Of a stretch of 64,000 bases of DNA, positions 8,496 through 17,421 are shown in pieces. The notes below the pieces were generated by a model. That model was not told where the DNA came from and searched no databases. It was given only the letters and a program-made list of their open reading frames with translations. The DNA lies in the NCBI GenBank assembly GCA_035403225.1, contig DAONET010000008.1:32342-96341 (forward strand). Direction: 5' to 3'. Position 1 is the stretch's first letter. Every line of letters starts with the position of its first letter. Made by a program: the position numbers and the translations under genes. Origin of the DNA: DAIRDK01 sp035403225. Its GTDB lineage: Bacteria > Bacteroidota > Bacteroidia > Bacteroidales > FEN-979.

Positions 8496-8503
8496 CAAAG
8501 ATA
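8496..8503 (-). promoter_or_regulatory. -7 promoter element of TetR copy 1
   Basis: Reverse strand TATCTTTG matches TAnnTTTG and ends only 4 bp before the ATG at 8491, implying a very short or absent leader. Confidence 0.45.
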
Positions 8504-8552
8504 ATAAAATGAATCCGGAAACTACGGCCACAAAATAAGTTTTTCCCGTGTA

Positions 8553-9179
8553 CTATTTGAGCCCTTTCAAATTCGCCTGATCTTTCTGCGATTCATAGTG
8601 AACGATTCCTTCCGGTGTGGCAATTCCCCGGATGAAATTGTCGAACATCACGTCAAAAAGGGTTTGGAAGGAAAATGTCTCGGGAGGGAAAAAATCAGGA
8701 TTATGAATATCGATGAGCCGGCGGATATAGAGCCGGGTTACCAGTTCCACACTCAGGTCACTCCGGTACATCCCCTGGGTGATCCCCTTCCGGATGTTTC
8801 TCCACATCTGATCGTAAATGAATTCGATCCGATCATCGATGTGCTTCTTGTAAATGTCCGGATAGTACTTTTTCAGGTCAAAAGTCATGGAAGGACTGAC
8901 ATCCCAGAACCGTTCGCTTACGTCCTTACTGACAGTGATCAGGATATCGATGGAATTGACTCCGTCGAAATTATGTGTTTCAAAAATGATCTCGAAATTG
9001 CGTCGTTCTAACTCAAGAAGTTTTTCCACCAGTTCATTCTTGCTCGCCACATACTGGTAAAGCTTTTTTTTAGATATCCCTGTCTCCTTGCAAATATCCT
9101 CAACAGAAACACTTCTGACGCCGTATTTATAAAAAAGTTCCCTGACCTTCTCAAGGATTTCAATGAAATCTTTTTCCAT
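8553..9179 (-). CDS. TetR/AcrR family transcriptional regulator (copy 2)
   Basis: A 208-residue TetR regulator with the helix-turn-helix SVEDICKETGISKKKLYQYV at residues ~24-43. It shares length and the PSMTFDLKKYYPD and ATPEG landmarks with the downstream copy, so the pair is an old tandem duplication. The 61-bp gap to copy 1 contains a promoter for that copy. The ligand and target are unknown; in this phylum such regulators often control envelope efflux genes, but none adjoin here. Confidence 0.9.
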   Translation of the reverse strand: MEKDFIEILEKVRELFYKYGVRSVSVEDICKETGISKKKLYQYVASKNELVEKLLELERRNFEIIFETHNFDGVNSIDILITVSKDVSERFWDVSPSMTFDLKKYYPDIYKKHIDDRIEFIYDQMWRNIRKGITQGMYRSDLSVELVTRLYIRRLIDIHNPDFFPPETFSFQTLFDVMFDNFIRGIATPEGIVHYESQKDQANLKGLK

Positions 9180-9212
9180 TCAATTTTGCTGACAATGAAT
9201 TTTTTCTGATAA

Positions 9213-9242
9213 CAAAATTAAAAAATCCGAGAGAGAAACAAA
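9213..9242 (-). promoter_or_regulatory. Promoter of TetR copy 2
   Basis: Reverse strand shows TTTG (9239-9242), an 18-bp spacer and TAATTTTG (9213-9220), 33 bp before the ATG. Confidence 0.6.
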
Positions 9243-9354
9243 CAGGATGTTCAAAGTTTCTCTGCATCCATCGGATCAGCGTCTCATTGCCGTCTGTACT
9301 CCCGGATGAAAGGGGGAGTCGCCGGAAAATCCCGTTTTCAACCCGGAATTTTCT

Positions 9355-9362
9355 TATGTTTG
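9355..9362 (+). promoter_or_regulatory. -7 promoter element of M14 peptidase gene
   Basis: TATGTTTG matches TAnnTTTG. It lies 18 bp before the ATG at 9381 and downstream of the longer in-frame start at 9306, so it decides the start. Confidence 0.55.
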
Positions 9363-9380
9363 AGCCTTATTTCACCGTAT

Positions 9381-11180
9381 ATGAGAAGAAGAATACCACT
9401 CCTGCTGTTATTGTTCATCCCGGTATTTCTATCGGCCCAGGGCACGTTAGAGACGGAGTATGAGCATTCAGGTTTCATGCGGACGCCCCGGTATGCCGAG
9501 ACCATGGATTACTGCCGGAAACTGGCTGACAGTTCTCCCCTGATCACGATGCAATCATTCGGCAAAAGCGCCCGGGGGCGTGACCTTACGCTCATGATTG
9601 TCGATCGTGATGGTTTGAGTGACCCGGAAAAGATCCGGGAGAAGGGTCGTATCGTGGTGTTGATCCAGGCATGCATCCACCCGGGAGAATCTGAAGGAAA
9701 AGATGCCGGCATGATGCTTTTTCGTGATCTGGTTTTCCCAAACGGAGCCATCTCCCCTGCTGTAGCCGAAAAAATCCTTGACCGTATCTCCATCCTTTTT
9801 ATCCCGATATTCAATGCCGACGGTCACGAACGGTTCGGTCCATACAACCGGATTAACCAAAACGGGCCTGAAGAAATGGGCTGGCGGGTTACCGCCAACA
9901 ACCTCAACCTGAACCGCGACTTTCTGAAAGCAGAAGCCCCGGAGATGAAGGAATGGCTTCAGCTCTTCAACAAGTGGCTCCCGGAATTCTTTATTGACAG
10001 CCATACAACAGATGGCGCCGATTATCAGTATGCGCTGACTTACCTGATCGAGATATACGGAAATATGGATGAAGGATTAACCCAATGGTCAAAAGACCGG
10101 TTCATCCCGTTCATGGAAAAAGACTTGGAAAAATCGGGGTTCCTCACCTTTCCGTATGTGGGTTTCCGCAACTGGCACGATCCCCGTAGCGGACTGATCA
10201 TCGAACCGGGTCCGCCCATGCTCTCCCAGGGATATACCGCCCAGCGAAACCGCCCCGGTCTCCTGGTGGAAACGCATATGCTCAAGCCATATCGCACCCG
10301 GGTGGAAGCTACTTATCATTGCTTCCTCTCGTCACTGGAAATCCTTGCCGGGGAATCAACAAAACTGAAAGAGCTCGAAAAAAGAGCTGATGACTATGTG
10401 TCGGGGCCGGGTTTCCTGCAGTCTCCTTTTCCGCTTCAATTCCAGACTTTCGAAAATGACAGTGTCATGGTTGACTTCAAGGGCATTGAATACACCCTTG
10501 TGAAAAGCGACATCAGCGGCGGGACATGGTATAATTACGGCACCAAGCCCGAGTTGATGAAGCTGCCGTTATTCAGGAAATCGCAACCGGTCTTCTCTGT
10601 GAACCTCCCGGTAGCCTATATCATTCCGCCGGAATGGGAATCTATCATCAATATCCTGGAACTGCACGGTGTCCGGATGTCCAGGTTGAAAGAGGACCAG
10701 CAAGTCACTGTTTCCACCTACCGGTTCAGAAATCCCAAATGGCAGGTCAAACCTTATGAGGGAAGGCATCTGCTGACACAGTTTGATTATGACGAATACA
10801 CCACCACCCGGATGTTCCCTGCCGGATCTGCCGTTATCGAAGTTTCCCAACAACCAGCCCGTATCATCGCCCACCTGCTTGAACCCAAAGGAGATGGATC
10901 GTTGGTTTCCTGGGGCTTTTTCGATATTGTTTTCGAACAAAAAGAATATGCCGAGAATTATGTGCTCGAGAAAATGGCTGCCCGGATGCTGGCTGACGAT
11001 CCTGCCCTGAAGAAAGAGTTTGAAGAGAAAAAGGACTCCGATACCGCTTTTGCTAACAACCCGCAGCAAATTCTGTACTGGTTCTACGCGCGGTCGCCTT
11101 ATATCGATCAGCAAATGAACATTTACCCGGTCGGCCGGATCATGGATCGCGAACAGCTCAATTTGCTGAAAAAACAATGA
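9381..11180 (+). CDS. Secreted M14-family zinc carboxypeptidase
   Basis: A 599-residue exported peptidase. The start at 9381 gives a clean signal peptide (MRRRIPLLLLLFIPVFLSAQ), and the promoter element lies just upstream; the longer ORF from 9306 has no signal. Zinc ligands H100 and E103 are in HPGESEGKD and H208 in DSHTTDG; the catalytic glutamate is probably E297 in LLVETHM. A ~270-residue C-terminal region follows the catalytic domain and has no recognised motif. It likely acts in the periplasm on peptides. The stop abuts the stop of the convergent selenium gene with no spacer. Confidence 0.9.
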   Translation: MRRRIPLLLLLFIPVFLSAQGTLETEYEHSGFMRTPRYAETMDYCRKLADSSPLITMQSFGKSARGRDLTLMIVDRDGLSDPEKIREKGRIVVLIQACIHPGESEGKDAGMMLFRDLVFPNGAISPAVAEKILDRISILFIPIFNADGHERFGPYNRINQNGPEEMGWRVTANNLNLNRDFLKAEAPEMKEWLQLFNKWLPEFFIDSHTTDGADYQYALTYLIEIYGNMDEGLTQWSKDRFIPFMEKDLEKSGFLTFPYVGFRNWHDPRSGLIIEPGPPMLSQGYTAQRNRPGLLVETHMLKPYRTRVEATYHCFLSSLEILAGESTKLKELEKRADDYVSGPGFLQSPFPLQFQTFENDSVMVDFKGIEYTLVKSDISGGTWYNYGTKPELMKLPLFRKSQPVFSVNLPVAYIIPPEWESIINILELHGVRMSRLKEDQQVTVSTYRFRNPKWQVKPYEGRHLLTQFDYDEYTTTRMFPAGSAVIEVSQQPARIIAHLLEPKGDGSLVSWGFFDIVFEQKEYAENYVLEKMAARMLADDPALKKEFEEKKDSDTAFANNPQQILYWFYARSPYIDQQMNIYPVGRIMDREQLNLLKKQ

Positions 11181-13382
11181 TTACAAAAGGATTCTGATCT
11201 TTCCTGTTCCTTTCACTACCTGGCCGATAACGACAGCAGGGACATTCCCTGCCTGAGAAAGTATTGTCCTGTACTGTTCGGCCTGATGCTGCGGCAGGGC
11301 AATGAGCAACCCGCCCGATGTTTGGGCATCACTAAGCATTATTTTTTGGATTTCACCGATCTCCTTCGGCCATTCCAGAACATCGGAGGCGAAGGTCAGG
11401 TTATTCTGCGATCCGCCGGGAATCATGCCCGCCTCGGCATAGGCTGAAGTTTCGGGAAAGAAAGGCACCCGATGAAACCACACTTCAGCATCTGTCACGC
11501 TCCCGGCAATCATCTCACGCAGATGACCCGTCAATCCGAAACCAGTGACATCCGTGCAGGCATGGACTTCCATTCCCGCCAGTGCATTGGCGGCTTTCAT
11601 ATTGAGTTCCGACATCGACCGGATGGCGCTTTCCGCTGCAGCTGCCGAAGCATAACCCCGTTTCATGGCTGTCGTCAGAATTCCTGTTCCCAGCGGTTTG
11701 GTCAGGATCAGGGCATCGCCGGGCAGAGCGCCCCGGTTTCGCAGGATGCGTGCCGGATCAACGAGACCGGTCACTGTCAGGCCGAATTTGGGTTCCGTAT
11801 CCTCGATGCTGTGACCTCCGGCAATAGCAATCCCGGCTTCCGTTACTTTATCGGTTGCACCACGGATGATCTCCCGGAGCACATCGAGGGAAAGAGTCTT
11901 TTCCGGGAAAGCCACAATGCTCAAGGCAAAAAGCGGTCTCCCTCCCATGGCAAATATATCGCTCAACGCATTGGCTGAAGCGATGGCGCCATAAGCATAG
12001 GGATCATCTACAATCGGTGGAATAAAATCAACCGTCTGAACAATTGCTGCATCATCACCGATGCGATACACAGCTGCATCATCCGATGTTTCAGTGCCAA
12101 CGAGCAGGTTTGCGTCCGTAACTTCCGGCATAGAGGATAAGATCTTTTCCAGCGACTGCGGTCGTATTTTACAGGCGCACCCAAGAGCATGCGAATACTC
12201 TGTAAGGCGGATGTCATACGTGGCTGTATTGCTTGGTTCTGCCGATTCGTCAGCCACCTGCCGGTGATACACAGAACAGATAGCTGCGGCAGCCCGGTCA
12301 ATCTCCTCGGGCGTAGTCAACCGACCGACCGATAACCGGATGGTTCCTGCCGCCAGGGAAATGGGGACCTGCATGGCTTCCAGCACGTTTGAGACGGTGA
12401 TCTTATCGGCATGGCAGGCCGCTCCTGCGGAAGCAGCAACTTCCGGCATCCCGCTCAGCATGGTTTGTGCATTAGCATGAGGGAAAGAAAGACTGAGGGT
12501 ATTGGGTAACCGCAGTTCCGGATGTCCGTTCAGCCTGGCTTGCGGGACTCCGCGAAGGATCGCATCATGAAGGCGGTCCCGCATGGCTTTCAGATGCGCA
12601 GCGGTTTCCGGAAGACGTTGTTCAGCCAGCTCTGCGGCTTTCCCCAGCCCTGCTATCTCAATCACATTCTCGGTCCCGGCCCGATGGTTGTGTTCATGAT
12701 TGGCTCCATGTATGAGTTTTTCCAGCTCTGCTCCCCGCCTTATATAGATTGCCCCGATCCCTTTGGGAGCATAGAATTTATGCCCGGCCACCGAAAAGAA
12801 ATCCACCCCCATTTCTTTTACATTCACCGGAATTTTCCCCACGCTCTGCGCTCCATCCGAATGAAACAATACTCCATGAGCCTTTGCAATCCGGCCAATC
12901 TCCCGGATAGGCTGAATGGTACCCACTTCATTGTTCGCATGCATGACCGTGATAAGGATCGTTTCCGGCGTAATGGCAGCTTCAATCTCTTCAGGATCGA
13001 TCATTCCGTAAGGGTCCACCCCGACATAAGTCACCCTGAAACCCTGTTTCTCCAGATACCTGCATACCTCCAGTACCGAAGGATGTTCAATAGCGCTGGT
13101 GATGAGGTGGTTCCCTTTCGCCCTATTGGCGAAAGCAACTCCTTTAATCGCGTAGTTATTGGATTCTGTTCCACCGCTGGTGAAGATGATCTCGTCGGAA
13201 TGGCATCCGAGTAAACCGGCCAGTCGCTTTCGGGCAAGTTCAACAGCCTGCCGGGCCATTATTCCATAAGAATGGGTGCTGGAAGGGTTTCCAAAGTATT
13301 CATCAATATAAATCCTCATCTCCGAAGCAACTTCCGGATCCAGAGGCGTTGTAGCATTATAATCGAGATAAACAGGGCTCAT
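11181..13382 (-). CDS. selD: Fusion of NifS-like cysteine desulfurase and selenide, water dikinase (SelD)
   Basis: A 733-residue two-domain protein. Residues 1-~375 are a class V aminotransferase-fold cysteine desulfurase with PLP lysine K202 (AGHKFYAPKG) and catalytic cysteine C323 (SAGAACHA). After a short linker (~376-389), residues ~390-733 are SelD with the N-terminal GCACK motif (C402, C404, K405) and the ATP-binding GDDAA and ANALSDIFAMGG motifs. The first domain can release selenium from selenocysteine and the second makes selenophosphate, so the fusion may channel selenide. It starts 1 bp after mnmH, whose product uses selenophosphate. Cysteine, not selenocysteine, is at the SelD active site. 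I saw no selA or selB here. Confidence 0.94.
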   Translation of the reverse strand: MSPVYLDYNATTPLDPEVASEMRIYIDEYFGNPSSTHSYGIMARQAVELARKRLAGLLGCHSDEIIFTSGGTESNNYAIKGVAFANRAKGNHLITSAIEHPSVLEVCRYLEKQGFRVTYVGVDPYGMIDPEEIEAAITPETILITVMHANNEVGTIQPIREIGRIAKAHGVLFHSDGAQSVGKIPVNVKEMGVDFFSVAGHKFYAPKGIGAIYIRRGAELEKLIHGANHEHNHRAGTENVIEIAGLGKAAELAEQRLPETAAHLKAMRDRLHDAILRGVPQARLNGHPELRLPNTLSLSFPHANAQTMLSGMPEVAASAGAACHADKITVSNVLEAMQVPISLAAGTIRLSVGRLTTPEEIDRAAAAICSVYHRQVADESAEPSNTATYDIRLTEYSHALGCACKIRPQSLEKILSSMPEVTDANLLVGTETSDDAAVYRIGDDAAIVQTVDFIPPIVDDPYAYGAIASANALSDIFAMGGRPLFALSIVAFPEKTLSLDVLREIIRGATDKVTEAGIAIAGGHSIEDTEPKFGLTVTGLVDPARILRNRGALPGDALILTKPLGTGILTTAMKRGYASAAAAESAIRSMSELNMKAANALAGMEVHACTDVTGFGLTGHLREMIAGSVTDAEVWFHRVPFFPETSAYAEAGMIPGGSQNNLTFASDVLEWPKEIGEIQKIMLSDAQTSGGLLIALPQHQAEQYRTILSQAGNVPAVVIGQVVKGTGKIRILL

Positions 13383-13383
13383 T

Positions 13384-14409
13384 TCAAAAATTTTCTTTAA
13401 TAAAGGACATCAGGCGAAGTGCAGTCTGCTCGCCGGGCTGAGATATTACAAACCGGGAAATCCTCTGCCCCGGACGTCTGAAAGTGGAAAAATCGTAAGC
13501 TTTATCGTAATAGGTAAGTACATTGGAGGCAACTTTTTCAAATTCGCTGTTTTCAATGGCTTTTAAAGCATCAAGGGTACGTGGTCGTCCTAATCGTTCC
13601 GAAATTTTTGTAATCGCTTCCGAAAGCAGCTTTTTATCATACTGTGCATATTCCTCCACCAACCTCCGGATCCTGTCCGCTTTAGGGACATCGATCAGTA
13701 ACAACCAGCCGGTACAAATCTTGTCAAAAACAGGCTCCGGCAGTGTCACCCTTCCAACCATCCGGCTTTCGTCTTCCAGCCATACAGGTTGTGAAAGATC
13801 AAATTTCGACCATTGCAGGTACAGCTCATTCTCGAATTGTTCATTGGTTGGCTGGGCAGGTTGCCCTAATGCTCCGAATGCTGATCCTTTATGACAGGCA
13901 AGTCCTTCCAGATCGATGACCTGGCAACCGTTCTTTTCCAGCATTTTCAGTATTTCTGTCTTCCCTGACCCGGTATACCCTCCGATCACCATCACATGAG
14001 CCGGTTTTCCCAACTCGGCCCTGACGAAGCGCCGGTATTCTTTGTATCCACCTTTCAGCAGGGAAGGTTCAAACCCTTCCCGGGCAAACAGCGCTGCCAT
14101 TTCGGCGCTTCGCATACCCCCTCTCCAACAGTGAACGAGAATCCGGTGATCTTTGGCCACTTCCTTCAAGGAATTCAGATAGAAAGGAATCTTCGGAGTG
14201 GCAATTTCCATCCCTTTTTCTATAGCCGCCTCACTCCCCACCTTGGTATAAATCGTCCCGATGATAGCGCGTTCCCGGTCATCAAATAAAGGGATGTTCA
14301 CTGCACCGGGAATATGCCCCTGGAAATATTCTCCCGGCGACCGTACATCGATCACGGGAGACACCTGTGCATCTCGCAGAAACTCATTTGGATCAAGGAT
14401 TGGGATCAT
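13384..14409 (-). CDS. mnmH: tRNA 2-selenouridine synthase
   Basis: A 341-residue protein from the ATG at 14409 (a 20-residue in-frame extension lies upstream of the promoter and is rejected). The N-terminal rhodanese domain (~1-125) has the active cysteine C94 in HCWRGGMRS. The C-terminal domain begins with the P-loop GGYTGSGKT (143-151). MnmH replaces sulfur by selenium at the wobble 2-thiouridine of tRNAs for Lys, Glu and Gln using selenophosphate. It is the first gene of a two-gene operon with the NifS-SelD fusion, so local selenium use is at least for tRNA. Confidence 0.94.
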   Translation of the reverse strand: MIPILDPNEFLRDAQVSPVIDVRSPGEYFQGHIPGAVNIPLFDDRERAIIGTIYTKVGSEAAIEKGMEIATPKIPFYLNSLKEVAKDHRILVHCWRGGMRSAEMAALFAREGFEPSLLKGGYKEYRRFVRAELGKPAHVMVIGGYTGSGKTEILKMLEKNGCQVIDLEGLACHKGSAFGALGQPAQPTNEQFENELYLQWSKFDLSQPVWLEDESRMVGRVTLPEPVFDKICTGWLLLIDVPKADRIRRLVEEYAQYDKKLLSEAITKISERLGRPRTLDALKAIENSEFEKVASNVLTYYDKAYDFSTFRRPGQRISRFVISQPGEQTALRLMSFIKENF

Positions 14410-14425
14410 CCGTTCAATTTGTTTG

Positions 14426-14433
14426 CAAAAGTA
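14426..14433 (-). promoter_or_regulatory. -7 promoter element of mnmH-selD operon
   Basis: Reverse strand TACTTTTG matches TAnnTTTG, 16 bp before the mnmH ATG at 14409; supports that start. Confidence 0.55.
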
Positions 14434-14504
14434 TGGAAATCTGTGGTCCCGAAAAATATAACCGTTCATTCATAATCACTTGTACAATGGAATTGGAAAA
14501 ACGG

Positions 14505-14512
14505 TACTTTTG
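14505..14512 (+). promoter_or_regulatory. -7 promoter element of the PurF-like gene
   Basis: TACTTTTG with CTTG 22 bp upstream (14479-14482); 24 bp before the ATG at 14537, and downstream of the alternative start at 14480. Confidence 0.55.
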
Positions 14513-14536
14513 CACCTTCACATTTTATCCCGTATT

Positions 14537-16435
14537 ATGAGTGACTTTATTCATCACGAATGCGGGATTGCGCTGGTTCGCCTGCTCAAACCCCTTGAAT
14601 ATTACCTGTCGAAATACGGCACGCCTTTCTATGGCCTGAACAAAATGCATCTGCTTATGGAGAAGCAGCATAATCGTGGTCAGGATGGCGGTGGTATTGC
14701 AGCATTAAAGCTGGGGCTTGATCCGGGAAAAAGATATATTTCAAGGATCCGGTCCAATTCCGACGCGCCGATTAAAGAGATTTTCTCAAAAATCGGTTCT
14801 CAATTGAAGAAAATCGAAGCAGAATCTCCCCAACATCTATCAGATACCGGGTGGCTGAAAAACAATGTCGACATCTATGGCGAGCTGTTTTTGGGCCATC
14901 TTCGTTATGGTACCTTCGGGAAAAATACCCTCGATAACATTCACCCGTTCATCCGGGAAAACAACTGGATCACCAGAAACTTAGTGCTGGCGGGCAATTT
15001 CAATCTTACCAATGTCGATGAACTTTTCGATCGGCTGATAGACCTGGGGCAATATCCTGTCGAAACTTCTGATTCCATTACCATTCTCGAGAAGATATGC
15101 CATTATCTGGATGAAGAGAACGACATCCTTTTCCGGAAATTCAGGAAACAGGGTATACCGAGCAGGCATATCCCTGTGGAAATTGCCAAAAGTTTGGATG
15201 TTCAGAAGATCCTGACCCGTGCTACTGATGCTTGGGATGGCGGATATGTCATCGCCGGATTCTTCGGTCATGGCGACAGTTTTGTGATGCGTGACCCCGC
15301 CGGCATCAGACCTGCTTTTTATTATGCTGATGATGAAATAGTTGCCGTCGCATCCGAACGGCCGGTTATCCAGACAACCCTTAATCTGAATGCAGAACAG
15401 ATCAGGGAAATCAAACCGGGGCATGCGCTTATCATTAAACTGGATGGAACGGTAGCGGAAAAGCAGTTTTCCAAACCTGTCGAAAAGCGTTCCTGTTCTT
15501 TCGAACGGATCTATTTTTCCCGGGGTACCGATAAAGACATCTACGTTGAGCGAAAGAATCTCGGAAAGTTTCTTACTCCCTCCATTCTGAAAGCAGTCAA
15601 CTATGACATGGAGAATACCGTCTTCTCTTTCATCCCCAATACTGCCGTTGATGCTTTTTACGGGATGATAGAAGAGCTGAATAATTTCTGCTCCCGTATC
15701 AAGAAAGAAAAGATCCTGGGCCTGGATAAACTGTCACCGGAAAATCTGGATCGAATCCTTCAATTGAAACCCCGGATGGAAAAGGTAGCTGTCAAGGACA
15801 TGAAACTCCGCACTTTTATCACGAAGGAAAGCCACCGCGACGATCTGGTGACTCATGTTTATGATATTACCTATGGCACTATCCGGAAAGGAATGGACAA
15901 CCTGGTTGTCATTGACGATTCCATCGTCAGAGGGACTACGTTAAAGCAAAGTATCATCCGGATACTCGACAGGCTCGGCCCTAAAAAGATTGTGGTGGCT
16001 TCTTCAGCGCCTCAGATCCGTTATCCGGATTGCTATGGGATCGACATGGCCAAAATGAATGATTTTATCGCCTTCAAAGCAGCTATTGCATTGTTGAGAG
16101 AGACCAGGCAGGAACACATCATTAACGATGTTTACAACAGATGTAAAGCCCAGGAGAACATTCCCAAAGAAGAGGTGGTCAATTATGTGAAAGGGATATA
16201 CACTCCCTTTACCGCTGACAGGATCTCCGAAAAAGTTTCTGAATTAGTAACCCCTCCGGGCAATAAATCTACCGTGGAGATTGTCTATCAATCCATTGAA
16301 AATTTACATGCTGCTTGTCCCGGGCATACCGGCGACTGGTATTTTACCGGTGATTATCCTACCCCGGGAGGCAACAAAGTAGTGAATCGCGCTTTTATCA
16401 ACTTTATTGAAGGCCGCGATATCAGAGCTTATTGA
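14537..16435 (+). CDS. PurF-like amidophosphoribosyltransferase family protein (long Bacteroidota form)
   Basis: A 632-residue protein with a class II glutamine amidotransferase domain followed by a phosphoribosyltransferase domain. The start at 14537 leaves an eight-residue propeptide before C9 in HHECGIALVRL, the expected N-terminal nucleophile. HLRYGTFG and GNFNLTN are glutaminase landmarks; VVIDDSIVRGTT is the PRPP-binding loop. It is about 150 residues longer than canonical PurF (~470-500), with inserts in both domains, so it may be a paralogue with a different acceptor. It is divergent from mnmH and overlaps the convergent HIT gene by 14 bp. Confidence 0.85.
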   Translation: MSDFIHHECGIALVRLLKPLEYYLSKYGTPFYGLNKMHLLMEKQHNRGQDGGGIAALKLGLDPGKRYISRIRSNSDAPIKEIFSKIGSQLKKIEAESPQHLSDTGWLKNNVDIYGELFLGHLRYGTFGKNTLDNIHPFIRENNWITRNLVLAGNFNLTNVDELFDRLIDLGQYPVETSDSITILEKICHYLDEENDILFRKFRKQGIPSRHIPVEIAKSLDVQKILTRATDAWDGGYVIAGFFGHGDSFVMRDPAGIRPAFYYADDEIVAVASERPVIQTTLNLNAEQIREIKPGHALIIKLDGTVAEKQFSKPVEKRSCSFERIYFSRGTDKDIYVERKNLGKFLTPSILKAVNYDMENTVFSFIPNTAVDAFYGMIEELNNFCSRIKKEKILGLDKLSPENLDRILQLKPRMEKVAVKDMKLRTFITKESHRDDLVTHVYDITYGTIRKGMDNLVVIDDSIVRGTTLKQSIIRILDRLGPKKIVVASSAPQIRYPDCYGIDMAKMNDFIAFKAAIALLRETRQEHIINDVYNRCKAQENIPKEEVVNYVKGIYTPFTADRISEKVSELVTPPGNKSTVEIVYQSIENLHAACPGHTGDWYFTGDYPTPGGNKVVNRAFINFIEGRDIRAY

Positions 16436-16832
16436 TCTTTAAGTAGGAATCGCTGATCTTCCCGGCAATCATTTTCATTTCCTCAGCAGGCAGTTCGAGT
16501 TTAGGCTTTTTAAAGTCGATATCGTAAATGGTCTGGAGAGGTACCAGGTGAATGTGTGCATGATGCACTTCCAAGCCTATCACGGCTATTCCAATGCGTT
16601 GGCACGGGATTACATTTTCCACAGCAAGAGCCACTTTTTTGGCAAAAAGAAATAATTGCTGATATTGGTCATCATCGATATCAAAAATATAATCCTTCTC
16701 TTTTTTCGGGATTACCAGGGTATGACCTGACGCCAGTGGATTAATATCCAGAAAGGCCAGGAATTGGTCAGTTTCTGCCACTTTATAGCAGGGGATTTCT
16801 CCTTTAACGATACGTGAAAAAATACTTGGCAT
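16422..16832 (-). CDS. HIT family nucleotide hydrolase/transferase
   Basis: A 136-residue histidine-triad protein from the ATG at 16832. The triad is HHAHIHLVP (residues 90-98) and the N-terminal IFSRIVKGEIPCYKV is typical of bacterial HIT/HinT proteins, which hydrolyse nucleoside phosphoramidates and related compounds. It starts 4 bp after greA, so the two are cotranscribed. The 3' end overlaps the convergent PurF-like gene. Confidence 0.92.
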   Translation of the reverse strand: MPSIFSRIVKGEIPCYKVAETDQFLAFLDINPLASGHTLVIPKKEKDYIFDIDDDQYQQLFLFAKKVALAVENVIPCQRIGIAVIGLEVHHAHIHLVPLQTIYDIDFKKPKLELPAEEMKMIAGKISDSYLKINKL

Positions 16833-16836
16833 GGCT

Positions 16837-17316
16837 TTAAATATTTCGGGTAATTTCAATGATTTCGAAAGACACCACCCCTGCAGGCACCGTTATTTCG
16901 ACGATCTCTCCGCAACTCTTTCCAAGAATTCCCTTAGAAATAGGCGAATTTACCGAGATTTTACCAAGCTTAACATTAGCTTCATTTTCCGGGACCAGGG
17001 TATAGCTCACCATGGTCCCGTTTTTTATGTTTTTAAGGCGTACAGTAGAAAAAATCAACACTTTGGAATTATCAATTTTCTTCTCATCGATCAGGCGTGC
17101 ATTACTTAGCATTTCCTGAAGCTTTGAAATCTTCATTTCAAGCATGGATTGCGCTTCTTTAGCTGCATGATATTCTGCATTCTCCGACAAATCGCCTTTG
17201 TCTCTTGCTTCAGCAATCTGTCGTGAAATACCGGGACGTTCAACCATAACCAAATGATTCAACTCATCTTTCAGTTTTTCTAACCCTTCAGCGGTGAAGT
17301 ACTTAATGTCTGACAT
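16837..17316 (-). CDS. greA: Transcription elongation factor GreA
   Basis: A 159-residue protein with an N-terminal coiled coil bearing the acidic tip GDLSENAEY (~41-49) that coordinates the second Mg2+ in RNA polymerase, and a C-terminal FKBP-like domain. GreA stimulates RNA cleavage in backtracked complexes. Length equals E. coli GreA (158). It is first in the greA-HIT pair, an arrangement common in this phylum. Confidence 0.96.
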   Translation of the reverse strand: MSDIKYFTAEGLEKLKDELNHLVMVERPGISRQIAEARDKGDLSENAEYHAAKEAQSMLEMKISKLQEMLSNARLIDEKKIDNSKVLIFSTVRLKNIKNGTMVSYTLVPENEANVKLGKISVNSPISKGILGKSCGEIVEITVPAGVVSFEIIEITRNI

Positions 17317-17341
17317 TCCTGTGTTTTTTTTGGATTATTAT

Positions 17342-17368
17342 AAAGCAAAAGACCCTTAGACAAGGGTC
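17342..17368 (-). terminator. Intrinsic terminator after the PorV-like gene
   Basis: On the reverse strand GACCCTT-gtct-AAGGGTC (17351-17368) is followed by TTTTGCTTT. It closes the receptor/secreted protein/PorV-like unit before greA. Confidence 0.7.
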
Positions 17369-17421
17369 CTTATGCTAGTAAAACAAAGATAATGAAATAA
17401 ATGACGTTTTAAACTTCTAAG

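Noticed and set aside
11181..13382. Selenocysteine (UGA) at the SelD active site
   Set aside because: The active site is encoded as cysteine (GCACK), with no in-frame UGA there.
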